Assembly: GCF_000019185.1 (NCBI RefSeq)
Contig: NC_010334.1
Location: 2,046,001 to 2,110,000, forward strand
Direction: 5' to 3'
DNA: 64,000 bases
Source of the DNA: Shewanella halifaxensis HAW-EB4
GTDB taxonomy: Bacteria > Pseudomonadota > Gammaproteobacteria > Enterobacterales > Shewanellaceae
The notes beneath the pieces are model-generated. The model did not search any database and was not told the origin of the DNA. It was given only the letters and a program-made list of their open reading frames with translations. How positions within the stretch are numbered: the first letter of the stretch is position 1; the number at the start of each line of letters is the position of its first letter. Shown here piece after piece: positions 44,276-53,742 of this stretch. The translations under genes and the position numbers were made by a program.

Positions 44276-44631
44276 GTAGACAGAAAGTTCTATCAATAAT
44301 GGAAAGATGAAACGGGCGCCTAAGCGCCAGATCCCATAATTGTGCAAGCGATGCCTCGCAACGTAAATACCTTCTCCGCTTTCGTGTCAGGTATTCAACA
44401 CAGACTATCCCACTAGTACTCGCTCTCTCAGTGTTTGCTTTTATTGGGACACAATTACTAGGCCATGAGAGTTGTCGCATAGAGCGCTTTGATGATTCAA
44501 AGAGTTCCAAGAGTAGTTAAGAACACAATTAGGTAATTTTCAGTATTTGTTATTTTTCTTCGGGTAAAGAAGTATGGGAAATAGTGGGCTACCCATGTGA
44601 TGAAGTAACAAAGAGATCCTATCAGGAATAG

Positions 44632-44805
44632 ATGTTAGAAATGAATAACAGAGGGCAAAAAAGGGGAAAACCCAAGGCAAAGCTAGTTGATGGTGTCAAT
44701 GTGCACACTTTGATGATGTTTGAAACAAGGCTAGCACTGGTTACTAACTTTACTCTCAAAGAGAATTACGCACTATTGGATAGTTTCACGGCTGATTTAG
44801 TTTGA
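44632..44805 (+). CDS. Possible small ORF, 57 residues
   Basis: ATG four bases after AGGAA; a second in-frame ATG lies three codons later. The product is basic at the N-terminus (NNRGQKRGKPKAKLVDGVN) with a more hydrophobic second half (LMMFETRLALVTNFTLKENY). It lies in a region otherwise full of gene remnants upstream of the DUF4011 helicase. No family recognised; it could be a fragment of a larger lost gene. Confidence 0.28.
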   Translation: MLEMNNRGQKRGKPKAKLVDGVNVHTLMMFETRLALVTNFTLKENYALLDSFTADLV

Positions 44806-44912
44806 TTCTTGTGCTTTTGAATAGGTTTGTGTGACGCAAGTAACTCCCTTGAAAAAGCAGTTATGTTTTCCTCTATTATGACTAAGGTTGGGTGTAGAAT
44901 TATGGAATACAA

Positions 44913-44929
44913 TGTAGTTGTAAACTACA
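44913..44929. promoter_or_regulatory. Inverted repeat upstream of DUF4011 helicase gene
   Basis: Perfect TGTAGTT-GTA-AACTACA inverted repeat about 60 bp before the helicase start codon. Its position suits an operator or a short 5' UTR hairpin. Function is inferred from location only. Confidence 0.4.
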
Positions 44930-44989
44930 CATCCCTTCGTTCTAGATTAGTATAAAACGATAGCTAAATAATAAAGAAATGGAACCTTC

Positions 44990-47900
44990 ATGAGCAAATT
45001 GACCGATGCCATAGTAGCGTCTTTAGAAAAGACGCCAAACCTGACTGCGAAAGAGTTAGCTCAGGCATGTAATACTGATAAAAAGTCGGTTAATCGTTGC
45101 TTATATTATGATTTGAAAGACAAAGCAAAAATAAACACTTATTATCAATGGGCTTTAGTCGACAGTAAGAAAGGTACGATAGTCCAAGCAGATATCGAAG
45201 ATAATAAGAAGGACCGGGAAAGTACTATGGACAGTCACTCAACAAACAATTTAAATAGTAATTTTGCTTTTGATTCTCTTCAAGCAATTCGAAATAGACT
45301 ACTAGATCTAACTGGTAGAAACCGCCTTCTAAATTTTCGCCATGGTAGAACAGGCTTCATCAGAGTAATTGATGAGATGCCGAATCAACTTGCAGAAAAT
45401 ATTCTCAATAGTAAGTCGTATACGTTTATCCCTGTTGAAGAGCCTAAGCGAGAAGAGCTCATTAAGCATGGTTATATTGGTATTGATGATAAAGGACAAG
45501 AGTTTAGAATCAAAGCTGATCCAACAGCTAAGGATTGGGCTAAAGTTTTAGGCTTGAATACAAATTATGAATTGCCTATGAGCTCTAAAACAAAAGACTC
45601 TAAGCATAATGATTCATATATCCAGTCAATGCTTTACCCAAGAGAGTTAGAAGCACAGCTTAGAAATATTAGATCTAAAGCTAACACCGCTATAGAGGAG
45701 ACTGGAGCCAATATTTTGTATTTGGCATTTGGTTTTCTTGAGTGGTTTGAGGATGAAAGCTCGGATGTTTCCAGACAAGCGCCACTGTATCTTATTCCTG
45801 TAAAAGTTGACCGTGCATCACTAAATAAAAATACAGGGACCTATACCTATACGATTGAATATAATAGTGAAGATATCATTCCAAACCTATCTTTAAGTGA
45901 AAAGCTAAAGCATGATTTTCACATTCATTTGCCTGAGTTAGATGAAGATACTCTTCCGGAGGAATATTTTCAGTTAGTCGAGAGCAATGTACTTCGCAAT
46001 AAACCTAAATGGAAGATTAAGCGATATTCAACATTGGCGATGTTCGATTTTGGCAAGTTGTTGATGTATTTAGATCTTGATCCATCACGCTGGCCAGATG
46101 GACAAAACAACATCCAGAATCACGCTATTTTGCAGATGTTTTTTGCAAAAGAAGGGATTGAAAACACTAATGCTAGTACAGGTTTTGGGGTTGAATATCC
46201 AATCGATACAATTGAACACGTTCATGAAAAGTATCCACTAATTGATGACGCAGACAGCTCTCAACATAGTTCCTTAATGGATGCTATTAAAGGTAAAAAT
46301 TTAGTCATTGAAGGACCGCCAGGTTCTGGTAAATCGCAAACTATTACAAACTTAATTGCGGCTGCTATTTCTCAAGGCAAAAAAGTTCTATTTGTTGCCG
46401 AAAAGATGGCTGCGCTGCAGGTCGTTAAGTCCCGTTTAGAAAGAGCGGGGTTAGGTGATTTCTGCTTAGAGCTTCATAGCCATAAAACTCAAAAGAAGCA
46501 GGTTTATGAAAATATAAACCAAAGACTAAATCGGCAAGACGAGTATCGATATCCTCATACAATTGCCATCGATATTGGTATGTATGAGGAAAAAAAGAGC
46601 ACGCTCAGCAAATATGCAAATTTGATTAATAGTGAGTGGAAGAGTACTGGCCGAACAATCCATCAGATATTTTCTACAGCAACGCGCTACAGAGAAGAAT
46701 TTGAATCAATATCATTAGATGATATTAAACCATCACATGTAACGGGTGATAAATTCGATGCAACCTCTGCAAGACGAACGATAGATAGCCTTCGTCGATA
46801 CGCAGATGTTTATCAAGAGGTGAAGTTGCAACTGGGAGTTGAAGCTGAGTTATCAGATCATCCATGGTTTGCTGTATATAACACAGATATTCAGGTTTTC
46901 GAATGTGATGAAGTCAGCGCATTAGTTCAAGATGCAATTGATGCACTAGAGCAGACTAATGATGCAATAGCTTTATTAAGCGAGCAAATCGGCGAGCAGA
47001 ATCTTAAGAACATCGAAGTCTTAGAGTTACTTTTCACTGATGCCAAAGTGTTGCCACGAATTTCGGGCTTAGAAGATAACAAGGCCTTATATTCAATCTT
47101 TGAAAATGCAAGCCTTGAACAAGAGTTAAAGTCATACCTGAAAAGCTACAGCCTAGCTAGAAGACTTCATCGACAATTAATCACCGAGTTCGAACCATCG
47201 GTATTAGATACTCCAAACAGTTTTTCTGCTGTTGTTAATTCACATGTGGCGTTAAATAAGCTGTGCCTTGATAGCAGAACTCAATTTTCGACTTTGTTTC
47301 AAACAGTCACAAAGCTTAATGACTTAAACTCGCTCTATTTGGCCATAGCAGATGATATAAATACGCTGAAAGATCACCAAGCTAATTTGGCTAGTAATTT
47401 AACTGGTGACTTTAATGGCTTAGTGGATTTATATAAATTTTTACAGTATTTTTCAAAGTTAGATAGCCTTCACGTATCTCGTCGTAACCCTCTATTTGAC
47501 AATGACTTACTCGATGCTTATTTACCTACGCTTCAAGATATATTGCCAGATCTTAAAAGATTACACGAAACCTTAGAGTTATATTTTGATCTAAATGCAT
47601 TACCAACTGTCTCTGCGCTTACTACGATAAATGAAAGCATTACAGAGGCTGGTTTCTTTCGTTGGTTAAGTAGTGACTGGCGCTCAGCAAGACATGATCT
47701 TCTCGCAATATCTAATAACAACAAGCATAAGTTCAATAAGTTAACACAGCACTTGCCAGACCTTATTATCTATAAGGGGCTATTGGATGAGCTCAATAGC
47801 GAACCTCTGTATTCAAGCCTTTTACAAAATGAGTACAAGGGAATAGATACGCCGATTGAAGATATCCTTGTAATACGTAGCTGGTACAAAGATGTTAGAG

Positions 47901-50740
47901 CAGCATTCGGTATAGGTTTTGGTACAAAGGTCCCGTTCGCAACGTCTTTATTTGAATCACATAGTGATATTTTTAAAGGAATTAAGCATTTATCGTCATC
48001 AAATACACTGGAGTTACTTGAGAGGTTCTCAGAGTCCCATCAAAATTTAGGTGAGCTTCTTTCACACGTTCTGTTTAGTGATCATGATATTGATTTTAAT
48101 AATCAATCTGTAAGCTTCGACAATTTAGCACAACAGCTAAAATCAGACGTTAAGGTACTGCAGTCTGCTTGTAAGCAGGACGTATCATTAGCTGATTTAG
48201 ATGGCAATATACAGCAAGCTATAGAGTTTAAAGCACTAGAACAGCAACTTAAATCACAAACTTTGACCGATGATTTGTTTAATGAAAAAGTTGAATTATC
48301 TGCAGATAGTGATTGTGAGCATAGTGAGCGAGTTATTGCATCAACACTCATGCTGAATAAAGCCATTCAGGGACTAAAAACAAAACAGTTAGCTAATTAC
48401 TATTTAACTTGCCCACCACGTAATGCTTGTGAAGCACTAAGTGAAATGTTGAAAAATGTAGAGCTTCAGTATCAAAAATACAATCTTGCATTTGGTGTTT
48501 TTGTAACAAAAGCAAAAGTGGATGAGCTATTTTGGTATGGTATTGATGACAGCTGTATTGATTCTTGGATTGCCCGTAATCAACGCGCAACTAGTCAGCC
48601 TAGGTGGTTAAGTACTTGGGTCGACTTTATCCGCATAAGAACAGCACTTTCTGATAAAGGCTTAGAGAATTTGCTTCGTTACACTGAAATGGGTGCTATT
48701 AGACTAGAAGACCTTGAGAAAATTTACCTTTATTCTGTTTATGACATATTAGCAAGAGAAGTGATATCAGAACGTCAAGAACTCGCCTATTTCTCTGGCG
48801 CAGAACAAAATGCAATTCGTAAGCAATTTGCTGAGTATGACAATAAATTAAAAGCGCTTCAGCAAGAGAAGATTGCTTATGAAGTGGCACAGATTGGCAT
48901 ACAAAAAACAGTATCTGGAATTTCAACTGGGAGGGTAGGCGCATACTCTGAAATGGGCTTGATTACCCATCAAGTTAATTTAAAAACGCGCCACGCTCCA
49001 GTTCGTCAGCTAATTAAGCGTGCAAGTCAGTCGCTAGTAGCGTTAAAACCCTGCTTCATGATGGGGCCACACTCAGTTGCACAATATCTCGCTCCAGGTC
49101 AGATAGAGTTTGACATTATCGTCATGGATGAAGCATCGCAAATTAAACCTGAAGATGCACTCGGAACAATTGCGCGAGGTAAACAGCTGGTAGTGGTAGG
49201 TGACCCTAAACAACTACCTCCAACAAGCTTTTTTGATAAAGCCATTGAAGTTGATGATGAAGATATAACGGCTATTGAACAGTCCGAAAGTATACTTGAT
49301 GTATCACTCCCCATGTTTAATGCAAGGCGTTTACGTTGGCATTACCGCTCACGCCATGAAAGCTTAATAGCCTTCTCGAATCAGAAATTCTATGACAGCA
49401 ATCTGGTCGTCTTCCCATCGCCATCGAATAAGAGCGATGAGTTTGGTATTAAATTTACCCATGTAAAGCTAGGTCGTTTTGTTAACCAGCACAATATTGA
49501 AGAGGCAAAAGTCATTGCTGAAGCAGTGCGTAAACATTTGCTAAACAGACCCGATGAATCGCTTGGTGTTGTCGCTATGAGCTCTAAACAACGTGAACAG
49601 ATCGAGCGCTGTGTTGAAGAGCTGTCAAAAGATGATGATCAATTCAGAGACGCTTTAGCGCTTAATGCTGACGTAGATGAACCGTTGTTTCTTAAAAACC
49701 TTGAAAACGTACAAGGAGATGAGCGGGACGTTATTTTCATATCTTGTACTTATGGTCCTCAAGAGGCTGGTGCCGCTCAAATGCCGCAGCGTTTTGGCCC
49801 AATAAACTCTGCCGCAGGTGGCCGACGACTTAACGTACTGTTTACGCGTTCTAAAAAGCGTATGCATGTCTTTAGTTCGATGACTGAAGGCCACATATTG
49901 GCATCTGAGACTTCGAGTGAAGGAGTACATGCACTAAAGAGCTTTTTAGCCTATGCACAAACAGGCAAACTAACTCAGCAAATTCATACAGGCAAACAAC
50001 CTGATAGTGATTTTGAAATAGCGGTTATGGATGCCTTAAAGTCAGAAGGCTTTACCTGTATTCCACAAGTAGGTGTGGCGGGGTACTTTATCGATTTAGC
50101 CGTGCAAGATCCCGGGCAACCAGGCCGTTACCTTATGGGAATAGAGTGTGACGGTGCGACATATCATTCAGCTAAATCTGCCCGTGATAGAGACAGACTT
50201 CGCCAATCAGTATTAGAAAGTTTGGGCTGGACGATTAATCGTATATGGTCGACTGATTGGTTTAAAAACCCTCAAGCACAGCTCAAGCCAATTATAGAGT
50301 TGTTACACCAGTTAAAGACTGAGGTGCAAGAGCATTACGAAACTGAGCAGCCAAAGAGTGAGCAAAATCAAATAGAGGAAGTTGTTGAGCAAGAAGAGCT
50401 GCAACAAGAATTAATTGAAGCTTATTGCCACAGCGATGACTCATTAGCGGCTAAACTCGAAAAGTTTGAGCAAGCAGTGATTTCTCAGTCAAGTACTGGC
50501 ATACCTTTGGCTAATAGATTGTTACGTCCCGCGATGATTGCGGCTTTGTGTGAATTCAAGCCAATATCTAAGAGTGAGTTTTTAGAAATGATCCCATCAT
50601 ATTTGCGAAATACTACGGCGGCAGAACAAGGAGTATACCTAGAGCAGGTACTAAATATTATTGCGGATAACGAACAAGAGTTGAGTATTGATAATAGTGA
50701 CGATGAGCTTACCTATAGCAAGGTACCATTTTATTATTAA
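44990..50740 (+). CDS. DUF4011 / superfamily-1 helicase / Vsr-like nuclease defence protein
   Basis: A 1916-residue multidomain protein. Residues 1-55 look like a winged helix (LTAKELAQACNTDKKSVNRC). A DUF4011-type block follows: RLLDLTGRNRLLNFRHG near 105. A superfamily-1 helicase has Walker A GPPGSGKS at 442-449, a roughly 900-residue helical insertion, Walker B VMDEAS with Asp1380-Glu1381, GDPKQLPPTSFF, and late motifs VQGDERDVIFIS and RRLNVLFTRSKKR. The C-terminal nuclease-like domain has GIECDGATYHS (Glu1719, Asp1721) typical of Vsr/DUF3320-associated folds. The architecture resembles the DUF4011-helicase-Vsr (Hhe) anti-phage proteins; the role is inferred. Confidence 0.85.
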   Translation: MSKLTDAIVASLEKTPNLTAKELAQACNTDKKSVNRCLYYDLKDKAKINTYYQWALVDSKKGTIVQADIEDNKKDRESTMDSHSTNNLNSNFAFDSLQAIRNRLLDLTGRNRLLNFRHGRTGFIRVIDEMPNQLAENILNSKSYTFIPVEEPKREELIKHGYIGIDDKGQEFRIKADPTAKDWAKVLGLNTNYELPMSSKTKDSKHNDSYIQSMLYPRELEAQLRNIRSKANTAIEETGANILYLAFGFLEWFEDESSDVSRQAPLYLIPVKVDRASLNKNTGTYTYTIEYNSEDIIPNLSLSEKLKHDFHIHLPELDEDTLPEEYFQLVESNVLRNKPKWKIKRYSTLAMFDFGKLLMYLDLDPSRWPDGQNNIQNHAILQMFFAKEGIENTNASTGFGVEYPIDTIEHVHEKYPLIDDADSSQHSSLMDAIKGKNLVIEGPPGSGKSQTITNLIAAAISQGKKVLFVAEKMAALQVVKSRLERAGLGDFCLELHSHKTQKKQVYENINQRLNRQDEYRYPHTIAIDIGMYEEKKSTLSKYANLINSEWKSTGRTIHQIFSTATRYREEFESISLDDIKPSHVTGDKFDATSARRTIDSLRRYADVYQEVKLQLGVEAELSDHPWFAVYNTDIQVFECDEVSALVQDAIDALEQTNDAIALLSEQIGEQNLKNIEVLELLFTDAKVLPRISGLEDNKALYSIFENASLEQELKSYLKSYSLARRLHRQLITEFEPSVLDTPNSFSAVVNSHVALNKLCLDSRTQFSTLFQTVTKLNDLNSLYLAIADDINTLKDHQANLASNLTGDFNGLVDLYKFLQYFSKLDSLHVSRRNPLFDNDLLDAYLPTLQDILPDLKRLHETLELYFDLNALPTVSALTTINESITEAGFFRWLSSDWRSARHDLLAISNNNKHKFNKLTQHLPDLIIYKGLLDELNSEPLYSSLLQNEYKGIDTPIEDILVIRSWYKDVRAAFGIGFGTKVPFATSLFESHSDIFKGIKHLSSSNTLELLERFSESHQNLGELLSHVLFSDHDIDFNNQSVSFDNLAQQLKSDVKVLQSACKQDVSLADLDGNIQQAIEFKALEQQLKSQTLTDDLFNEKVELSADSDCEHSERVIASTLMLNKAIQGLKTKQLANYYLTCPPRNACEALSEMLKNVELQYQKYNLAFGVFVTKAKVDELFWYGIDDSCIDSWIARNQRATSQPRWLSTWVDFIRIRTALSDKGLENLLRYTEMGAIRLEDLEKIYLYSVYDILAREVISERQELAYFSGAEQNAIRKQFAEYDNKLKALQQEKIAYEVAQIGIQKTVSGISTGRVGAYSEMGLITHQVNLKTRHAPVRQLIKRASQSLVALKPCFMMGPHSVAQYLAPGQIEFDIIVMDEASQIKPEDALGTIARGKQLVVVGDPKQLPPTSFFDKAIEVDDEDITAIEQSESILDVSLPMFNARRLRWHYRSRHESLIAFSNQKFYDSNLVVFPSPSNKSDEFGIKFTHVKLGRFVNQHNIEEAKVIAEAVRKHLLNRPDESLGVVAMSSKQREQIERCVEELSKDDDQFRDALALNADVDEPLFLKNLENVQGDERDVIFISCTYGPQEAGAAQMPQRFGPINSAAGGRRLNVLFTRSKKRMHVFSSMTEGHILASETSSEGVHALKSFLAYAQTGKLTQQIHTGKQPDSDFEIAVMDALKSEGFTCIPQVGVAGYFIDLAVQDPGQPGRYLMGIECDGATYHSAKSARDRDRLRQSVLESLGWTINRIWSTDWFKNPQAQLKPIIELLHQLKTEVQEHYETEQPKSEQNQIEEVVEQEELQQELIEAYCHSDDSLAAKLEKFEQAVISQSSTGIPLANRLLRPAMIAALCEFKPISKSEFLEMIPSYLRNTTAAEQGVYLEQVLNIIADNEQELSIDNSDDELTYSKVPFYY

Positions 50741-50765
50741 TCCATTAGTAAACAAGGAAGTTAAA

Positions 50766-51200
50766 GTGAAAGTACCGGATATTAAGAGAACAGCACCAGA
50801 TGTACTTAGGGTAACAGCATTTGTATTGGAGAAAAGTGAAGCAAACGAGCCATTTAGTGTTGCTGAAGCGGCGAAAACCGTTCAACTTAATGGTATAAAT
50901 GATTATCGAATCGCAGAAGTTTTAAGAGCGATCTGCTTAGAGCCTAATGGGCCTAATAGCTTGATAAGTTTAACCACAGTCGATAACCAAAAATCCCACG
51001 CTAACCCTGGTTATTGGCAGCTTAATCCGCAGACGTACTATAGCTACCTTTCCTATATATCATTATTACGTTCAGAAGAGGCTATCGAGCTTGCTAAGCT
51101 GTCTCTAAAAGCGGCGGAAAAATCTAACCAAAATGCAAAAATATCCATATGGATTGCAATCGTATCAATAATATTAACCGCAGTAGCGATATTGGTATAA
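50766..51200 (+). CDS. Small tail-anchored protein downstream of DUF4011 helicase
   Basis: A 144-residue protein starting at GTG five bases after AAGGAAG, 25 bp beyond the helicase stop. The frame is open further upstream into the helicase gene, but the ribosome binding site favours GTG. The N-terminal part (about 1-85) looks like a winged-helix fold: PDVLRVTAFVLEKSEANEPF and YRIAEVLRAICLEPNG. A helical linker (ELAKLSLKAAEKSNQNAK) leads to one C-terminal TM segment (ISIWIAIVSIILTAVAILV). It is likely cotranscribed and may tether the helicase to the membrane. No family recognised. Confidence 0.75.
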   Translation: MKVPDIKRTAPDVLRVTAFVLEKSEANEPFSVAEAAKTVQLNGINDYRIAEVLRAICLEPNGPNSLISLTTVDNQKSHANPGYWQLNPQTYYSYLSYISLLRSEEAIELAKLSLKAAEKSNQNAKISIWIAIVSIILTAVAILV

Positions 51201-51394
51201 TTGATTATGACTAGGAATAACTGACTGATGAGGAGTTTGGTGGTAATCCCCAAGCCCTAAGACAATAGTCTCCCCGTGTAGTAGCTTAGACACCAGTGGC
51301 CAGCAGCGAATATATGAAACCGTCCCATCGTCTGATATTCGTTGGTGTGCGTTCTCAACGTCAGGGTTCAAACAAGTATGGGCAGATAAAAACT

Positions 51395-51459
51395 TAGCTC
51401 AAATCTAAGCTGACAGATACCTTCAAAAAACGGGTAACTGTCAGATCAAGTCTGAGCTA
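51395..51459. repeat. Nested inverted repeat between convergent genes
   Basis: Outer arms TAGCTCA (51395) and TGAGCTA (51459) enclose inner arms CTGACAG-A-TACC (51410-51421) and GGTA-A-CTGTCAG (51433-51444) with an 11-base loop. The sequences between outer and inner arms do not pair well. It sits between the tail-anchored gene and the minus-strand HTH gene, so it could act as a terminator for either or as a structured RNA. Confidence 0.55.
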
Positions 51460-51482
51460 CTACATCTTAAGTCCGAGAATTG

Positions 51483-51875
51483 CTATCCTCTAGTCCATCC
51501 TTCTTCCGGAACTGCATTGTAAAGACATATCTTGCCACTTAGCACTAGAAGGTGGACCCATGATGAATGGGGAATACTAGAGGTATCAGTTGGCTCGCCA
51601 TCACACCACTTTCGTAGCACCTTAGTCTTGTCTTTGCTGACAGTTTTAATGCCTAGCATTCTAGCTATGTCGGTCTTGGTGTGCCCAATAAAGATCATCG
51701 TTTCGATAACCTCTGCAACTTCAGCGTTTGTTGGCTCTCGATAGTTAGGATCATCGATATTTCGATATGAATCATGTTTCGCCGTATTCATGAAATAAAC
51801 AATGCCAACATGACGTTTCATTTTCCTGAAGCTTTCCATTACTTCATGCTCATCTATATCACCGAAGTTATCCAA
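51483..51875 (-). CDS. Hypothetical protein with helix-turn-helix-like segment
   Basis: A 130-residue frame beginning TTG eight bases after GAGG. The N-terminal third is acidic/basic mixed; the middle TNAEVAEVIETMIFIGHTKT and DIARMLGIKTVSKDKTKVLR suggest a DNA-binding helix-turn-helix. The tail KWCDGEP...IPHSSWVHLLVLSG recalls small regulators found on integrative elements. I cannot name a family. It is on the opposite strand to all neighbours, which is common for a regulator or remnant of a mobile element. Confidence 0.5.
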   Translation of the reverse strand: MDNFGDIDEHEVMESFRKMKRHVGIVYFMNTAKHDSYRNIDDPNYREPTNAEVAEVIETMIFIGHTKTDIARMLGIKTVSKDKTKVLRKWCDGEPTDTSSIPHSSWVHLLVLSGKICLYNAVPEEGWTRG

Positions 51876-52101
51876 ACTTTATTTCCTCAATTACTTTTCT
51901 ATTCTGACATGCTACCTCAGTGCGGGAGGGAAAACAAATAAAGTCCCTCCATATATTCTTTTTTAAAAAGTTGGAATAGGTCACGTTTTTGGCGATTATT
52001 TTGGCTACCAACTACCTTTTGGAGGGTTTGGCATTGAAAATCCTCCCAGGTACTGTATTGTGTGCTTCATCGGTTTGTTGTTTGTTAGGGAGCGAATGGT
52101 T

Positions 52102-52434
52102 ATGAATGAGTTAAGAAGGTTGGTTAGTTCTTTAATCGTACCAACTTCAGTTTGGCTGGTTGGTGGTGCAATGTTTGGCCTCACAGTCGCTAGCGATGCC
52201 CATGCAGGCTTTGATGAGAAGGTTGCTGCAAGTTTTGCTGCTAAATATGAGGTGTGTGCACTGAAACTAAAGGATTCTAATCCAATCATGGCTATCACGC
52301 TTAAGGCAAAAGCTGATGAGATTAGCCGCGATAAGTTAGGTGGTGGCGGATACATTAAGGCGTTCAAAAAAGAAAAGAAAAAAGCATGGCTTATAAATAA
52401 AAAGCAATGCCGTAAGTTTGCTAGAAACATTTAA
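52102..52434 (+). CDS. Small predicted periplasmic protein
   Basis: A 110-residue exported protein. Start ATG nine bases after GGGAG; an ATG two codons earlier is closer but too near. Residues 1-33 form a signal peptide ending SDAHA-GFDE. The mature part is Lys-rich and helical with two cysteines (YEVCALK and KKQCRKF) that may form a disulphide. No family recognised. It is followed by a 73-bp gap and a lipoprotein gene on the same strand. Confidence 0.6.
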   Translation: MNELRRLVSSLIVPTSVWLVGGAMFGLTVASDAHAGFDEKVAASFAAKYEVCALKLKDSNPIMAITLKAKADEISRDKLGGGGYIKAFKKEKKKAWLINKKQCRKFARNI

Positions 52435-52507
52435 GTAGCGCTATTTAGGCTTGCTGTTTATACAGAGTCACTAATCGAAAGTAATCAAAATTATAGAAGT
52501 AGTAAAA

Positions 52508-52861
52508 ATGAAAAAAATATTAATGGCGTTTTTTATAACAACTAGTGTAACCGTTTTTACCGGATGTGCATCAGCTCCTAAAAACTTCACCTTAGATACT
52601 TTCAGTGGTTCGCGCTCTGACGGTGTTATCGAAATGGGGTACCTAGGCGGATATGGCTGGGTGAAAAATGTTAATTGGGCAGCAACAGGTGAGCTCGCTT
52701 CACAGCGTTGTCGCTCTTGGGGGTATGAAGATGCGGAGCGTTTCGGGCTTGGTCATGCAATATGCATTGAAGACAACGGAGCAGGCGGTGCGTTCAAGAT
52801 GTGTACTACGGCTAAGTACACCGTTGAGTATCAGTGCACAGGTAAAATGATAATCGATTAA
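52508..52861 (+). CDS. Predicted lipoprotein, YecR-like
   Basis: A 117-residue lipoprotein with signal peptide and lipobox FTGC (Cys20). The mature part has SGSRSDGVIEMGYLGG, ATGELASQRCRSWGYEDAER and four further cysteines, three near the C-terminus. The SRSDG...A..RC.SWGY pattern resembles the YecR-like lipoprotein family, so that is a tentative family call. Role unknown; probably periplasmic face of the outer membrane. Confidence 0.62.
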   Translation: MKKILMAFFITTSVTVFTGCASAPKNFTLDTFSGSRSDGVIEMGYLGGYGWVKNVNWAATGELASQRCRSWGYEDAERFGLGHAICIEDNGAGGAFKMCTTAKYTVEYQCTGKMIID

Positions 52862-53024
52862 CTGATAATAATTAGAATGGGGAGCTTTTAATAATAGTAT
52901 TTATTGTTGTGTTAACAGCAATTGGCGTAATACGAGTAATGGTATTCTGAATACTTACTTGAAATTTATATATGTAACAAACTTATAGCTTAAAAATTAA
53001 ATACCTTAAATAAAAAACGGAATA

Positions 53025-53510
53025 ATGAAAATGAAACAGACTTTGTTAGCAGTAGCACTACTTACATTTGTAACTGCACCTGTGATGGCTAGTGAAACGA
53101 CTTACGCACTGGGTGCGGGAGTTGCAGATATTGACGGCCTTGAAATGATAGAGTTCAAAGGAAGTGTAGTATCAGACTTTGAAACACTTTGGACAAGTAT
53201 TGGTGCGACTTATAGTATCGCAGATAATCTAACCTCATATATGGATGGTAATACTTTAGAAGCTAATGCAAAGCTAGGTATTCGTGTTGGAAATGAAGGG
53301 TTTGAGTTTCGACCTTACTTAGCTGCAACTATTGGTCGAGCTTCCCTAGATTCGCCATTTGGTGATAGTACTGAAACATTTACATTTTTTGGTTTTGGGG
53401 CAGAATTTCAAATTCAGCAGCACTTTGTCATCTCAGCAGAGTATGGTCAAACAAACCAAGATGAATATGAATTTGATACGACTCGCATTAACTTCACTTA
53501 TAAGTTCTAA
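53025..53510 (+). CDS. Small outer-membrane beta-barrel protein
   Basis: A 161-residue exported protein. Signal peptide ends APVMA-SETT. The mature sequence alternates polar and apolar residues (YALGAGVADIDGLEMIEFKG, FTFFGFGAEFQIQQHFVIS) and ends RINFTYKF, with the terminal Phe typical of outer-membrane barrels. The size fits an eight-strand barrel of the OmpA/OmpX/PagP class. Two ATG codons (53025, 53031) are possible starts after CGGAATA. Ligand unknown. Confidence 0.72.
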   Translation: MKMKQTLLAVALLTFVTAPVMASETTYALGAGVADIDGLEMIEFKGSVVSDFETLWTSIGATYSIADNLTSYMDGNTLEANAKLGIRVGNEGFEFRPYLAATIGRASLDSPFGDSTETFTFFGFGAEFQIQQHFVISAEYGQTNQDEYEFDTTRINFTYKF

Positions 53511-53742
53511 ATGATAAATTAATAGATAGCAGTTTGATTTTTGGTTTTTATAGGGAAGTTATCTTTCACCTTCTGTAGATTGAAGGCTTAAATAAGTTTT
53601 TAATTTCTTTCAACGCTAACTGCTACTTAATTGTTTCTGCCAACCAAAAATATGATGTATGGGGGTACGTATATAGAACCAATAGTTTTGGTCAAATCCT
53701 AGTTGCTTATGTGAAGCGTAATGATGATAAAAGGGAGTTCTT

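Noticed and set aside
44235..44510. 91-codon minus-strand frame in the island edge
   Set aside because: Basic, low-quality composition and no ribosome binding site; lies over remnants on the other strand.
51174..51371. Minus-strand frame reading LNPDVENAHQRISDDG and SYIRCWPLVSKLLHGE
   Set aside because: Looks protein-like but starts at TTG with no ribosome binding site, overlaps the tail-anchored gene and matches no family I know; possibly a fragment of a lost gene.
51361..51376. GGTTCAAAC reminiscent of a tRNA T-loop
   Set aside because: No acceptor, D or anticodon arms could be paired around it.
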